Assembly (NCBI GenBank): GCA_015060455.1 | Contig: SUYM01000001.1 | Coordinates: 62,001 to 126,000 of the forward strand | Source of the DNA: Bacteroidales bacterium | Lineage (GTDB): Bacteria > Bacteroidota > Bacteroidia > Bacteroidales > UBA932 | Length of the DNA: 64,000 nt | Direction of reading: 5' to 3' | Translations under genes and position numbers: made by a program | Part shown: in pieces, positions 9,814 to 18,908 of the stretch | Numbering within the stretch: position 1 is the first letter of the stretch | Layout of the letters: every line of letters starts with the position of its first letter | The notes under the pieces: model-generated | What the model was told of the DNA's origin: nothing | The model's database searches: none | The model's input: the letters and a program-made list of their open reading frames with translations, nothing else

Positions 9814-10356
9814 ATGATTATACTTGATAATATACTATGGCACGATTGTCTTTCATCGACGAATACTTATGCCCGTGAACATATCCAGGACCTTGACAAT
9901 ATGTCCGTTGTCGCTGCATTGGCGCAGACCGGGGGCAGAGGTCAGGGTGAGCATACATGGGAGTCTGAGCCCGGCAGGAATCTTCTGATAAGCATAGTGC
10001 TTAAAGATGTAAGGATTCCGGCGTCGCAGCAGACGTTGATAAGCGATGCCGTGGCCTGCTCGGTTGTGCAGTTGCTTGATGAATATGGTATCAAGGCCTG
10101 GATCAAGCCACCAAATGATGTATGGGTGGGTGAAAAAAAGATATGCGGTATCCTTATCGAGCATTCCCTTCTGGGCTCTCAGATAAGATGGAGCATAATA
10201 GGTGTGGGACTGAATGTGAATCAGACTATATTCCCGGACCATCTTCCCAATCCCACCTCAATGTCCCTGGAAGGGGCAGAAACTGACATTCAGCCATTGC
10301 TGGTGCAGTTTATGGAGATATTCAGCAGTCGTTGTATAAGTTCGGGCATACGGTAA
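9814..10356 (+). CDS. birA: Biotin--[acetyl-CoA carboxylase] ligase, C-terminally short
   Basis: GRGQGEHTWESEPGRNLLIS and KPPNDVWVGEKKICGILIEH; stops before the expected C-terminal domain. Confidence 0.75.
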   Translation: MIILDNILWHDCLSSTNTYAREHIQDLDNMSVVAALAQTGGRGQGEHTWESEPGRNLLISIVLKDVRIPASQQTLISDAVACSVVQLLDEYGIKAWIKPPNDVWVGEKKICGILIEHSLLGSQIRWSIIGVGLNVNQTIFPDHLPNPTSMSLEGAETDIQPLLVQFMEIFSSRCISSGIR

Positions 10357-10368
10357 TTCGTATTCGTT

Positions 10369-11259
10369 ATGGATAAGAAAAGGGAAAAGGAAATATATAA
10401 GGTTACCCTCTTGGGCAGTCTTGTGAACTGCGTACTGGTGGTATTGAAATTTGTTGCAGGATTTGTCGGAAACAGTGCCGCCATGATTGCAGATGCAGTG
10501 CACTCACTGTCTGATTTTGCCACAGACATAGTTGTCATTCTGTTCGTACGCATTTCAGGCAAGCCTCAGGATGAGGATCATGATTACGGACATGGTAAAT
10601 ATGAAACCCTGGCCACTGCTATCATCGGTATTGCCCTGATGGCAGTCGGTATCGGCATCCTTGTCAATTCAGTCGAGAGCATCATCGGATTCTTTGAAGG
10701 CAGGCAACTTGAAAGACCCGGAATGATTGCATTGATTGCGGCAGGAGTATCCATCATTGCCAAGGAGGTCCTGTATCGATATACAGTCATCAAAGGCACT
10801 AAATACAACTCCAAGGCCGTAATTGCCAATGCGTGGCACCACAGAAGCGATGCCCTGTCATCGATAGGAACCCTTGTAGGAATTGGCGGAGCCATACTTC
10901 TCGGTCCAAAATGGCGGGTTCTTGACCCGATTGCTGCCTTTCTGGTCAGTATCTTCATAATCAAGGTTGCAATCGGACTTATAAAGCCGTGTATTGACGA
11001 ACTGCTTGAAAAGTCCCTTCCCAAGGAAACGGAAGACAGGATATTGCAGATCATCCTCTCCGAACCTCAGGTCAAGTCACCCCATCACCTGAGAACCAGA
11101 AAATTAGGCAATTCCATCGCGATTGAGGTGCATATCAGGCTCTCCCCTTCCATGTCCCTGCATGATGCCCACGAAATCACACGCCGCATAGAGGCGTCTC
11201 TTAAAGCGGAGTTCGGGCAGGACACCCATATAGGCATCCATATGGAACCGGAGAAATGA
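10369..11259 (+). CDS. Cation diffusion facilitator (CDF) family transporter
   Basis: IADAVHSLSDFATDIVV, AWHHRSDALSSIG motifs. Confidence 0.88.
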   Translation: MDKKREKEIYKVTLLGSLVNCVLVVLKFVAGFVGNSAAMIADAVHSLSDFATDIVVILFVRISGKPQDEDHDYGHGKYETLATAIIGIALMAVGIGILVNSVESIIGFFEGRQLERPGMIALIAAGVSIIAKEVLYRYTVIKGTKYNSKAVIANAWHHRSDALSSIGTLVGIGGAILLGPKWRVLDPIAAFLVSIFIIKVAIGLIKPCIDELLEKSLPKETEDRILQIILSEPQVKSPHHLRTRKLGNSIAIEVHIRLSPSMSLHDAHEITRRIEASLKAEFGQDTHIGIHMEPEK

Positions 11260-11299
11260 TCTTTGTCAGAACACTCAGAACAAATTTCAATCAACATAT

Positions 11300-11770
11300 T
11301 TAAAACTTATGTGAAATTTTTTCGATTCTCAGGCGTATCGTGCCGGAGGGGACCTGCACATCGACTATATCTCCGACCTTCCTGCCCATCAGGGCGGCTC
11401 CGATCGGGGATTTCAACGAAATTTTGCCTGCTTCGAGGTTCATCTCATGTGGACTGACTATCTCGAATTGCATCAGTGTATTTGTCGTGAGGTTCGTGAA
11501 TTCGACATTGCTCAGAAGGCATACCCTGTCTTTGGGCAGTGCATCTGGGTCAATCACGCGGGAATGTTCCAGAATCTTCTGCAGAAAGCGGATGCGGCTG
11601 ATGGTCTTTGCCTGCATCCGCTTCGCTTCACGGTATCCTGCATTATCGCTCCTGTCCCCCTGTGCACTCATTTCCGCGAGGTGTTCCCTCACTTGGGGAT
11701 AGACCACCTCGATAAGATGCTTCAACTCTGAGGCAATCTCGTCATATCGTTGTTTTGAAAGATATTCCAT
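11300..11770 (-). CDS. greA: GreA/GreB family transcription elongation factor
   Basis: 156 aa; N-terminal coiled coil (RSDNAGYREAKRMQ) and SPIGAALMGRKVGDIV. Confidence 0.85.
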   Translation of the reverse strand: MEYLSKQRYDEIASELKHLIEVVYPQVREHLAEMSAQGDRSDNAGYREAKRMQAKTISRIRFLQKILEHSRVIDPDALPKDRVCLLSNVEFTNLTTNTLMQFEIVSPHEMNLEAGKISLKSPIGAALMGRKVGDIVDVQVPSGTIRLRIEKISHKF

Positions 11771-11799
11771 GCCTCAAATATACGCATTTTTCTGAGTAT

Positions 11800-12144
11800 T
11801 GTGGTACCTGTGACAGTCAGATTACCACTTCCGGAATCCAGTTACAACTGCTGCAAGGTGAGGTCAAACAGAATTACGGCGCCATATATGAGAACCTCGT
11901 AGCTCAGAATGGAAAAGTAATTCCTATTGAGGTCATGTCAGGAAAGGATTATGAAAGACATAATGCATTATCCAATGTACTGGCTAACGATGATTACAAT
12001 ATCGATTTTGCTTATGTTTTAACTAACGACAATCTGCGCGTAGAAGGCAAACGCATATATATGCCGATGTATATGCTTATGTTCATACAGAAATCCCCTG
12101 CCCCAGCAAATCAGATATTCAGATTTGACCTGCATAACCTATAA
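11800..12144 (+). pseudogene. Relic of an AAA+ ATPase/DUF4143-type gene (C-terminal end only, internal deletion)
   Basis: IQLQLLQGEVKQNYGAIYENLVAQ^NGKVIPIEVMSGK...FDLHNL matches the C-terminus of the intact ORF at 62261-63625 minus 31 residues; left border approximate. Confidence 0.85.
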
Positions 12145-12150
12145 AACAAA

Positions 12151-12183
12151 GTAAGCTTGACGAATTAGATGCGTCAGGCTTAC
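12151..12183. terminator. Hairpin terminator between the ATPase relic and lutC
   Basis: gtaagcttgacg-aattagat-gcgtcaggcttac, followed by T-rich tract on the minus strand. Confidence 0.65.
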
Positions 12184-12321
12184 TTGTCTAAAAGCTAAAT
12201 AACAGTCCTCTATAAAACGTAAAGAGGCAGGATTTTCAAATTACCACTCCAGTACCTTGAAACTAATTGATACTCAATGAATTACAAAGATTTTTTCATA
12301 AAATCGGCAGTAACTAATTGA

Positions 12322-12894
12322 CTACCTGATGATTACTGTCACATCTCGTGCTGCTTGAGCACCCATTACCAAGGCCTGAGCGATATCAGCTGTCTTCGAT
12401 GGTCCACTGAGGAAGCAGCCATAGCCAGGATTTTCAATCCTTTCATATGCCTGATGCATATTGCTGACAATATCCTTTCTGTCAATGATGATGACAAGGC
12501 ACTCTGATATGAAGAGGACCGCCCTCTCCTTCATTGTCTGAGGAATCCAGATGCAACCGTTTTCAGCCACAGCCACCTTGCCTTCAACGACTCCCACATC
12601 GACTCCGTTAAGGTCTGATGCCTCGCTTACTGTATCGGGGTCAAGAGACGCAGTAACATATGGTAAGGACGAAGCTATCAGAGAAGCATCAGGATATATG
12701 GATCTGATGAGCTGATTGATATCTTGTCCAGGCTCCAGAAGGACTGCATCTCCACCGACAAACCTGACAGTTTCCATGAACTGCTTTAACCTGTCATCAT
12801 ACTGAACTGGTGACAATTCATCGAAAGACGACATAGGGTACTTCTCCCTTCTGCTGTCTCTTATCTTAGTGAGTATATTTTCCTTGCCTGTCAT
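12322..12894 (-). CDS. lutC: LUD-domain lactate utilisation protein C
   Basis: 190 aa LUD protein next to LutB and LutA homologues. Confidence 0.8.
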   Translation of the reverse strand: MTGKENILTKIRDSRREKYPMSSFDELSPVQYDDRLKQFMETVRFVGGDAVLLEPGQDINQLIRSIYPDASLIASSLPYVTASLDPDTVSEASDLNGVDVGVVEGKVAVAENGCIWIPQTMKERAVLFISECLVIIIDRKDIVSNMHQAYERIENPGYGCFLSGPSKTADIAQALVMGAQAARDVTVIIR

Positions 12895-14258
12895 TTCACT
12901 TTACCTTTTTTCCACATAGTCTGGAATGATTCCTTTGCAAATTCCGGCAGGTCGCGTCCCTTGCCCCAAAGCTGAACGCTCAACAGCCCCATTCCGGAAA
13001 CAGCTGCATTGATGAGTGGAGAGCACTTCAAGGCAGTGTTATACAAGGCCGGACGGTCAAATACAGTCTTCATGCCCAGACTCATCGCCTCCTTGACTGA
13101 AGAAGCCCTGCCTATATCCTTGAGCGACTGTCTCCATGCATATATCTGCTCGGAGAGATTGACCTTTGCAGGACATACGTTTTCACATGAGCAACACAAT
13201 GAACATGCGCTTACATTGTCGGAAAACTGCTTTGCATCACGGGCCATACCGAGATTTACGCCTATCGGACCCGGAATGAAATATGTATATGAATAGCCTC
13301 CTGACCTGCGGTATACCGGACATGTATTCATGCAAGCGCCGCATCTGATGCATTTGAGTGTTTCCCAATGTACATTGTCAGCAAGCATGCTGCTGCGTCC
13401 GTTATCCACGAGGATTATATGCATCTCGCCGCCTGGTCGAGGCTGACGAAAATGAGACGTGAAGGTTGTTGTCGGTTGTCCAGTAGCACTTCTGGCAAGA
13501 AGCCTGTGGAAGACTGCCAGAGATTTATAGTCTGGAATAATCTTTTCTATACCTATTGCAGCTATATGGAGCTTAGGTACTGATGTGGACATATCCGCAT
13601 TGCCCTCATTTGTACATATGACGATTTCACCAGTGTCTGCTATACCAAAGTTGGCACCTGTAAGACCAGCATCTGCTGTAAGAAACTCATTTCTAAGGCT
13701 CTTGCGGGCACAATAAGTCAGATAGGTCGGGTCGCTGTTGCCTTTCTCGCTGCCCAGTTCCTTTTCAAACAACTCCCCCACTTCCTCCTGAGTCAGATGG
13801 ATGGCCGGCATTACGATATGACTCGGCTTCTGATCCATCAGCTGGATGATCCTTTCTCCAAGGTCAGTCTCAACCACATTGATACCATGAGCCTCAAGAT
13901 AAGGATTCATCTCGCACTCCTCGGTGAGCATGGACTTGGACTTGACAAGCTTACGGATATTATGAGATTTCAGAATCTCCAGAACGATACCGTTAAACTC
14001 CTCTGCATCCGCAGCCCAATGGACCATGACACCGTTACGCTGGGCATTTGAAGAGAACTGCTCCAGATATGTATCAAGATGAGAAAGAGTGTGCTTCTTT
14101 ATTGCTGAGGCCATTTCACGAAGCTGTTCCCATTCAGGAAGAGTGCGCGACATCCTGTCTCGCTTGACACGAACGCCCCAAAGCGTGTTGTCATGCCACT
14201 CTGCCCTTTGAACGTTCCTCAGGAACTGCTTTGCTGCCTTACTGTGTTTTGTCGCCAT
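12891..14258 (-). CDS. lutB: Iron-sulfur lactate utilisation protein B
   Basis: CIRCGACMNTCPVYR and CSLCCSCENVCPAKV 4Fe-4S motifs. Confidence 0.88.
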   Translation of the reverse strand: MATKHSKAAKQFLRNVQRAEWHDNTLWGVRVKRDRMSRTLPEWEQLREMASAIKKHTLSHLDTYLEQFSSNAQRNGVMVHWAADAEEFNGIVLEILKSHNIRKLVKSKSMLTEECEMNPYLEAHGINVVETDLGERIIQLMDQKPSHIVMPAIHLTQEEVGELFEKELGSEKGNSDPTYLTYCARKSLRNEFLTADAGLTGANFGIADTGEIVICTNEGNADMSTSVPKLHIAAIGIEKIIPDYKSLAVFHRLLARSATGQPTTTFTSHFRQPRPGGEMHIILVDNGRSSMLADNVHWETLKCIRCGACMNTCPVYRRSGGYSYTYFIPGPIGVNLGMARDAKQFSDNVSACSLCCSCENVCPAKVNLSEQIYAWRQSLKDIGRASSVKEAMSLGMKTVFDRPALYNTALKCSPLINAAVSGMGLLSVQLWGKGRDLPEFAKESFQTMWKKGKVK

Positions 14259-14259
14259 A

Positions 14260-14997
14260 TTATAATCCTGCTGCGAGAATCTGTACTATATGTATGAACT
14301 GTATTGGAAGCTTTCCATTCTTGGCAATGCCCTGCATATGCATCAGACATGAACTGTCCGGACCGGTAATATACTCGGCACCTGTTTCCATATGCCTTTT
14401 AAGTTTATCCTGCCCCATCTTGACAGAAACCTCCTTCTCCTCCATAGAGAACATACCTCCAAAGCCGCAGCACTCATCCGGGCGCTCAGGCTCCCTGATA
14501 GTGATGTCCTCGACCAATGAAAGGAGATTCTTTATCTTGGAAAAAGGCTCAATATGCCTCTCGCTCGGAGAAGACAGACCAAGTTCACGTACACCATGAC
14601 ATGAATTATGAACGCTGACAACATGAGGGAACTTGCCCGGAAGACTTTCAACCTTAAGAACATCATGAAGGAACTCAACGATGTCCATAATCTTGCCTGC
14701 AGACTCACACTCATGCTTTCCATGAAGCAGCTGCGGATAATTAATACGAACAAATGCTGCGCATGATGCAGAAGGCCCTACTATATAATCGTATTCCCTG
14801 AACAGTTCCTCAAAATGTTCCGCATGCGATACGGCCATATCTTCAAAGCCGGCATTCGCCTGAGGCTGTCCACAGCAGGTCTGATTCAAAGGATAATCGA
14901 CATCCAGGCCCAGGGCCCTCAGCAGCTTATATGAAGCCACACCTACCTCTGGGTACAAGGCGTCAACATAACAAGGTATGAAAAGTCCGATCTTCAT
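14260..14997 (-). CDS. lutA: CCG-domain lactate utilisation protein A
   Basis: Two CCG motifs (CCGQPQANAGFE, CCGFGGMFS), 245 aa. Confidence 0.88.
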   Translation of the reverse strand: MKIGLFIPCYVDALYPEVGVASYKLLRALGLDVDYPLNQTCCGQPQANAGFEDMAVSHAEHFEELFREYDYIVGPSASCAAFVRINYPQLLHGKHECESAGKIMDIVEFLHDVLKVESLPGKFPHVVSVHNSCHGVRELGLSSPSERHIEPFSKIKNLLSLVEDITIREPERPDECCGFGGMFSMEEKEVSVKMGQDKLKRHMETGAEYITGPDSSCLMHMQGIAKNGKLPIQFIHIVQILAAGL

Positions 14998-15006
14998 CTG
15001 ACAGGA

Positions 15007-16644
15007 TTATTTTATATATCCAATAAGGGCTCCTACCGCCCACATGAAGGCAAAGATAGCAATTGATGCGATGAACATTTTCAGAAGACCCTTGCCGACA
15101 TCTCTTCCTTCAGCGCGTACCTGAGCCTTGAAATTTGCGATGACATCAGGATTCTCAGGTTGGGTTAAGAAAGTTGCGATAAGCCATGCAACAGTTGTCA
15201 CGCCGATGGTCCAGAGGAGTTTTTCGTAGAAAAGAAGAGTAACGTCGCTGATGTGCGGCCAAACAATCTGGAAGAAGACAGCACAAAGGAATGACACTGC
15301 CATTGCCACAATCTCTGTCCATGCATTGATTCGCATCCAGAACCAGCGGAGAAGGAAGATTACACCTGTACCTGCGCCGATCTGTACCATGAGGTCAAAG
15401 CCAGACTTGGCACTCTCGATAAGAGATACCATCAGCGAACCGAGGATAATCAGAACGATTGATGACACTCGTGCAACAAGAATAAGTTCCTTATCACTTG
15501 CATCCTTTCTAACAAAACGCTTCCATACGTCATTGGTAACGTAGTTCGCTCCCATCGACAACTGTGCTGAAATGGTAGAGAAAAGCGCTCCCATCAGCGA
15601 TGCGGCTACAAGACCATACCAGCCGTTAGGAACAATGCTTATAAGTGCAGGATATGCCATATCGTCGCCCACGAGCGAAGGGTCCACATTCGGGAAGGCC
15701 TCACGGATAGAAGCAAGGTCTGGGAATATCAGAAGCGATGCGAACGCAGCAATATACCAAGGCCATGGACGGAGTGCGTAGTTGAGAAGGTTGAAGAACA
15801 ATGTTCCACCTACAGCATGCTTTGCGCTCTTGGCTGTGAGCATACGCTGGACGATGTATCCGCCGCCACCTGGCTCAGATCCTGAATACCATACATTCCA
15901 CCACTGTACTGCCACAGGGATTATAAAGATTGCGATAAATGCCTCCTTGTTTGAAAGTGACGGGAAGAAGTTCAGTCGTGAAGTCACTTCCGGGTTGCTC
16001 ATAAGGCTTGACCAGCCTCCTACATCAGGATGATTCACACCGTAATACATGACTGCACATGCTCCGCCCATCACCACAGCAAACATGAAGAAGTCTGTGT
16101 AGATAGTACCTCTGATTCCTGACAAGGTTGTGTAGATGATAGATACGACAGCAGTCACGGTAAGGATCACAGCAGGAGAGATTCCGAAGAGGACAACTCC
16201 GATCTTTACTGCACCCAGAAGCACTGTAGCAGTAACTACCAGGTTATAGATGATTCCGAGGTAGATTGCTCTGAAACCGCGCAGGAACGCTGCAGGCTTA
16301 CCGGAATAACGGAGTTCATAGAAGGAGATGTCTGTAGTGGCACCTGAACGCACCCACAGTTTTGAGTACACAAAGACTGTAAGCATACCGGTAAGAAGGA
16401 AGGCCCACCATGCCCAGTTGCCGCTTAGTCCGTCCTCGCGGATGATTTCTGTAAAGAGGTTCGCACTGTTGGTACTTGTTGTGGCAGCTACCATGGAAAC
16501 TCCGATGAGCCACCACGGCATTGAGCCGGCAGACTTGAAATACTCATTAGCTCCTTTTGATTTCGACCTCATGGCAGAAATAGCCGGAATAAGGAAAAGT
16601 ACCGCAAAGAACGCGGCCATCACGATGTAATCAATATAGTTCAT
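15007..16644 (-). CDS. Sodium:solute symporter (SSS family)
   Basis: 545 aa polytopic; SSS-like ISAQLSMGANYVTNDVWKRF. Confidence 0.88.
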   Translation of the reverse strand: MNYIDYIVMAAFFAVLFLIPAISAMRSKSKGANEYFKSAGSMPWWLIGVSMVAATTSTNSANLFTEIIREDGLSGNWAWWAFLLTGMLTVFVYSKLWVRSGATTDISFYELRYSGKPAAFLRGFRAIYLGIIYNLVVTATVLLGAVKIGVVLFGISPAVILTVTAVVSIIYTTLSGIRGTIYTDFFMFAVVMGGACAVMYYGVNHPDVGGWSSLMSNPEVTSRLNFFPSLSNKEAFIAIFIIPVAVQWWNVWYSGSEPGGGGYIVQRMLTAKSAKHAVGGTLFFNLLNYALRPWPWYIAAFASLLIFPDLASIREAFPNVDPSLVGDDMAYPALISIVPNGWYGLVAASLMGALFSTISAQLSMGANYVTNDVWKRFVRKDASDKELILVARVSSIVLIILGSLMVSLIESAKSGFDLMVQIGAGTGVIFLLRWFWMRINAWTEIVAMAVSFLCAVFFQIVWPHISDVTLLFYEKLLWTIGVTTVAWLIATFLTQPENPDVIANFKAQVRAEGRDVGKGLLKMFIASIAIFAFMWAVGALIGYIK

Positions 16645-16654
16645 TCTTTATAGG

Positions 16655-17884
16655 TTATTTTAAGTGTTCTGAAACAGTATGTAATGCAAGGAAAAGCTGG
16701 TCAGGCATGCCGCAGCCTACCTCTCCGATGAGTTTCAATGCCATTGCGACAGGTTCATCCTCGACAGACATTCCTGATGCGACATATTCCTTTATCTTGC
16801 TGTCGTATAATGCCACACGCTCCTTGCAATACTGAAGTACGGCAGACACCTCATCGGCTCCCTTGATCACACTGCCGATGCCGTCATAGTCATGCCCGCA
16901 GACGATATTCTCAAGTTCAGCCTCTGAGAGTTTCTGCAGGCTGCCAAGATATGCATTTTTGTCTCTATAAAAACCGACACCCTGACATGGAGTTCCATTC
17001 GCCTGAATAGAATCACCTGTGAATGCCGTTCCAGTCTTTGTATCAACCCATGTGAGGCAGTCGTCGTCATGTCCCGGAGTCGCGAGCGCATAGAAACGTC
17101 CTTCCAACAACTCTCCTTCAGCCAAGACTTTATCAGGTTCTACACCCTTCAGGTAGCTCTGAGGTGCCGGTGAATTCATTGGAAAACGGGTTCTGACGCG
17201 AATTGCGACCTTCACAGGATCACGCAGGGCGTCTGCAGAAGTTTCTATAGTCGCTGTCTTCAGACCGTATTTTGTGACAAGAGAATGATGCCCTCCGATA
17301 TGGTCGCCATGAACATGAGTATTCAAAAGCCAGTCGATATCGCTGAGCTTCATACCCAACTTCTCCAAAGCAGGAACAAGATAGCTTTCAGGCTCAAGAT
17401 GTGATGAGTCTATGAGGATATTCTTTTCTCCCTTAATAAGAATTATTCCTGTCCACACCGGTCCGAAAGGCACTTTCAGAAGGTAGGTGTCAGGCAGTAC
17501 CTCCTCGAATTCAGGATACTTTCTGAAGACCTCACCTGTTGCCAGAGACAGGTATTCAGTATTATCCTTTGATGTATTTGCATTCTCGGCCACAAGCACA
17601 CGAGCATCCTCAGATACGATGATGTGATGCCAGATGCCTGCGCGTACATTATAATATTTCAGCGGCTCCATCTCAACCCTGTCAGCCTTTTCTCCAACCA
17701 GGAGGGTTGCCTTGCCGTGAAGAAGCACAAAGGTCTCATCAGTGAGATTGTGTCTCTCAAGTTCGCAGATATTACTTTCGTCAAATCTCGGGGCCCAGTT
17801 AAGGGAAGCAAGAGTCCACTTGGCATTATTCACAAGACGACGGTACTCGATGCCGCAATGTTCCAATATATCTAATCCTTTCAT
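16655..17884 (-). CDS. Cupin-metallo-beta-lactamase-fold fusion protein
   Basis: N-terminal cupin-like segment (DETFVLLHGKATLLVGE...GIWHHIIV) then MBL motif THVHGDHIGGHH, TPGHDDDCL, FTGDSI. Confidence 0.8.
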   Translation of the reverse strand: MKGLDILEHCGIEYRRLVNNAKWTLASLNWAPRFDESNICELERHNLTDETFVLLHGKATLLVGEKADRVEMEPLKYYNVRAGIWHHIIVSEDARVLVAENANTSKDNTEYLSLATGEVFRKYPEFEEVLPDTYLLKVPFGPVWTGIILIKGEKNILIDSSHLEPESYLVPALEKLGMKLSDIDWLLNTHVHGDHIGGHHSLVTKYGLKTATIETSADALRDPVKVAIRVRTRFPMNSPAPQSYLKGVEPDKVLAEGELLEGRFYALATPGHDDDCLTWVDTKTGTAFTGDSIQANGTPCQGVGFYRDKNAYLGSLQKLSEAELENIVCGHDYDGIGSVIKGADEVSAVLQYCKERVALYDSKIKEYVASGMSVEDEPVAMALKLIGEVGCGMPDQLFLALHTVSEHLK

Positions 17885-18906
17885 AAAATCTCATTTACAG
17901 ATAAAGGCATACGGGTCGAGCCTGCGCCCATCCAACCACCGTTCACATCCATCATTCCGCCGTTGATGACAAGACCTTCACCTTCTACTCCGAATTCCGG
18001 ATTGATCGGACGGATAGTTCCTCCCCATCCTCGGCATTCCACGACAGAACTGTCGCCGATCCATGGAAGCTGATTCTCCTTCTTTGCGCCAGGGGTGAGA
18101 TATGGTCCTATGATCATTGGAGATGGGGCCACATGCCACTTTCCATCTACCTTGATACCGTAGTCTACTCCATTTCCACCGGCTGCGGTCATGAGGCCTT
18201 TCACGCCCTGTTTTTCAAGTCCGAGAAGGAGCGCACGGCTGGCTGCCTGTCCGAAATTATGGGTAAAGCGATTGGTGGTCGCAAAATATTCCAGAAGGTC
18301 GTCCTTGTTCTCACATTTCAAGACATAAGGGATGATTGCGCGGGTAAAGAGCGCATCGATGGCCTTCTGTGATGAATGTAGTTCATCTCCCATACGGAGT
18401 GCCTCATGGAAAAGTTCCTTCATAGGGAATCCACCAACCTCTTTGAGGACTGCCACCAGAGGCGGAAGAAGTTCATCTCCAATCCACTTAAGGTTTGCAG
18501 CAATCTCCTCCGAATATACGCCCCATCCGCAGAATCCGCCTCCGAACTTACCCTCAGCAGGGAAAAGTCCGGCCACGCCGCCTGTTTCACGATCCTCAAC
18601 AATCAGAAGAGGTACCGACTTAGTGATGATTCCATATCCGGAACCATTGGTATCATAATCGTATGCTGCCTCAACCTTGACTTCTCCGGACTTGAGCATA
18701 CGCACAGCTTCTTCCTCAGTCTTTGCCCAGCCCTCGAAGAAACAGGCATTGACCATACTGCGCTGATGGCCCAGACACATCCTGTCATACTCAATAGGAG
18801 GACCTGCATGAAGCACAGTCTTGTCTGCAAGTCCGAGAAAATCTCCCGCCCTTCTTACATCAATCCAGTAAGGATCACCTTTCCAACGTAATTCTTCCGG
18901 TTTCAT
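17881..18906 (-). CDS. DUF1116 / AllG-like protein
   Basis: HAGPPI, FFEGWAKTEEEAVRMLKSGEV, FHEALRMGDELHSSQKAIDALF resemble the oxamate carbamoyltransferase subunit family AllG. Confidence 0.65.
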   Translation of the reverse strand: MKPEELRWKGDPYWIDVRRAGDFLGLADKTVLHAGPPIEYDRMCLGHQRSMVNACFFEGWAKTEEEAVRMLKSGEVKVEAAYDYDTNGSGYGIITKSVPLLIVEDRETGGVAGLFPAEGKFGGGFCGWGVYSEEIAANLKWIGDELLPPLVAVLKEVGGFPMKELFHEALRMGDELHSSQKAIDALFTRAIIPYVLKCENKDDLLEYFATTNRFTHNFGQAASRALLLGLEKQGVKGLMTAAGGNGVDYGIKVDGKWHVAPSPMIIGPYLTPGAKKENQLPWIGDSSVVECRGWGGTIRPINPEFGVEGEGLVINGGMMDVNGGWMGAGSTRMPLSVNEIL

Positions 18907-18908
18907 AT

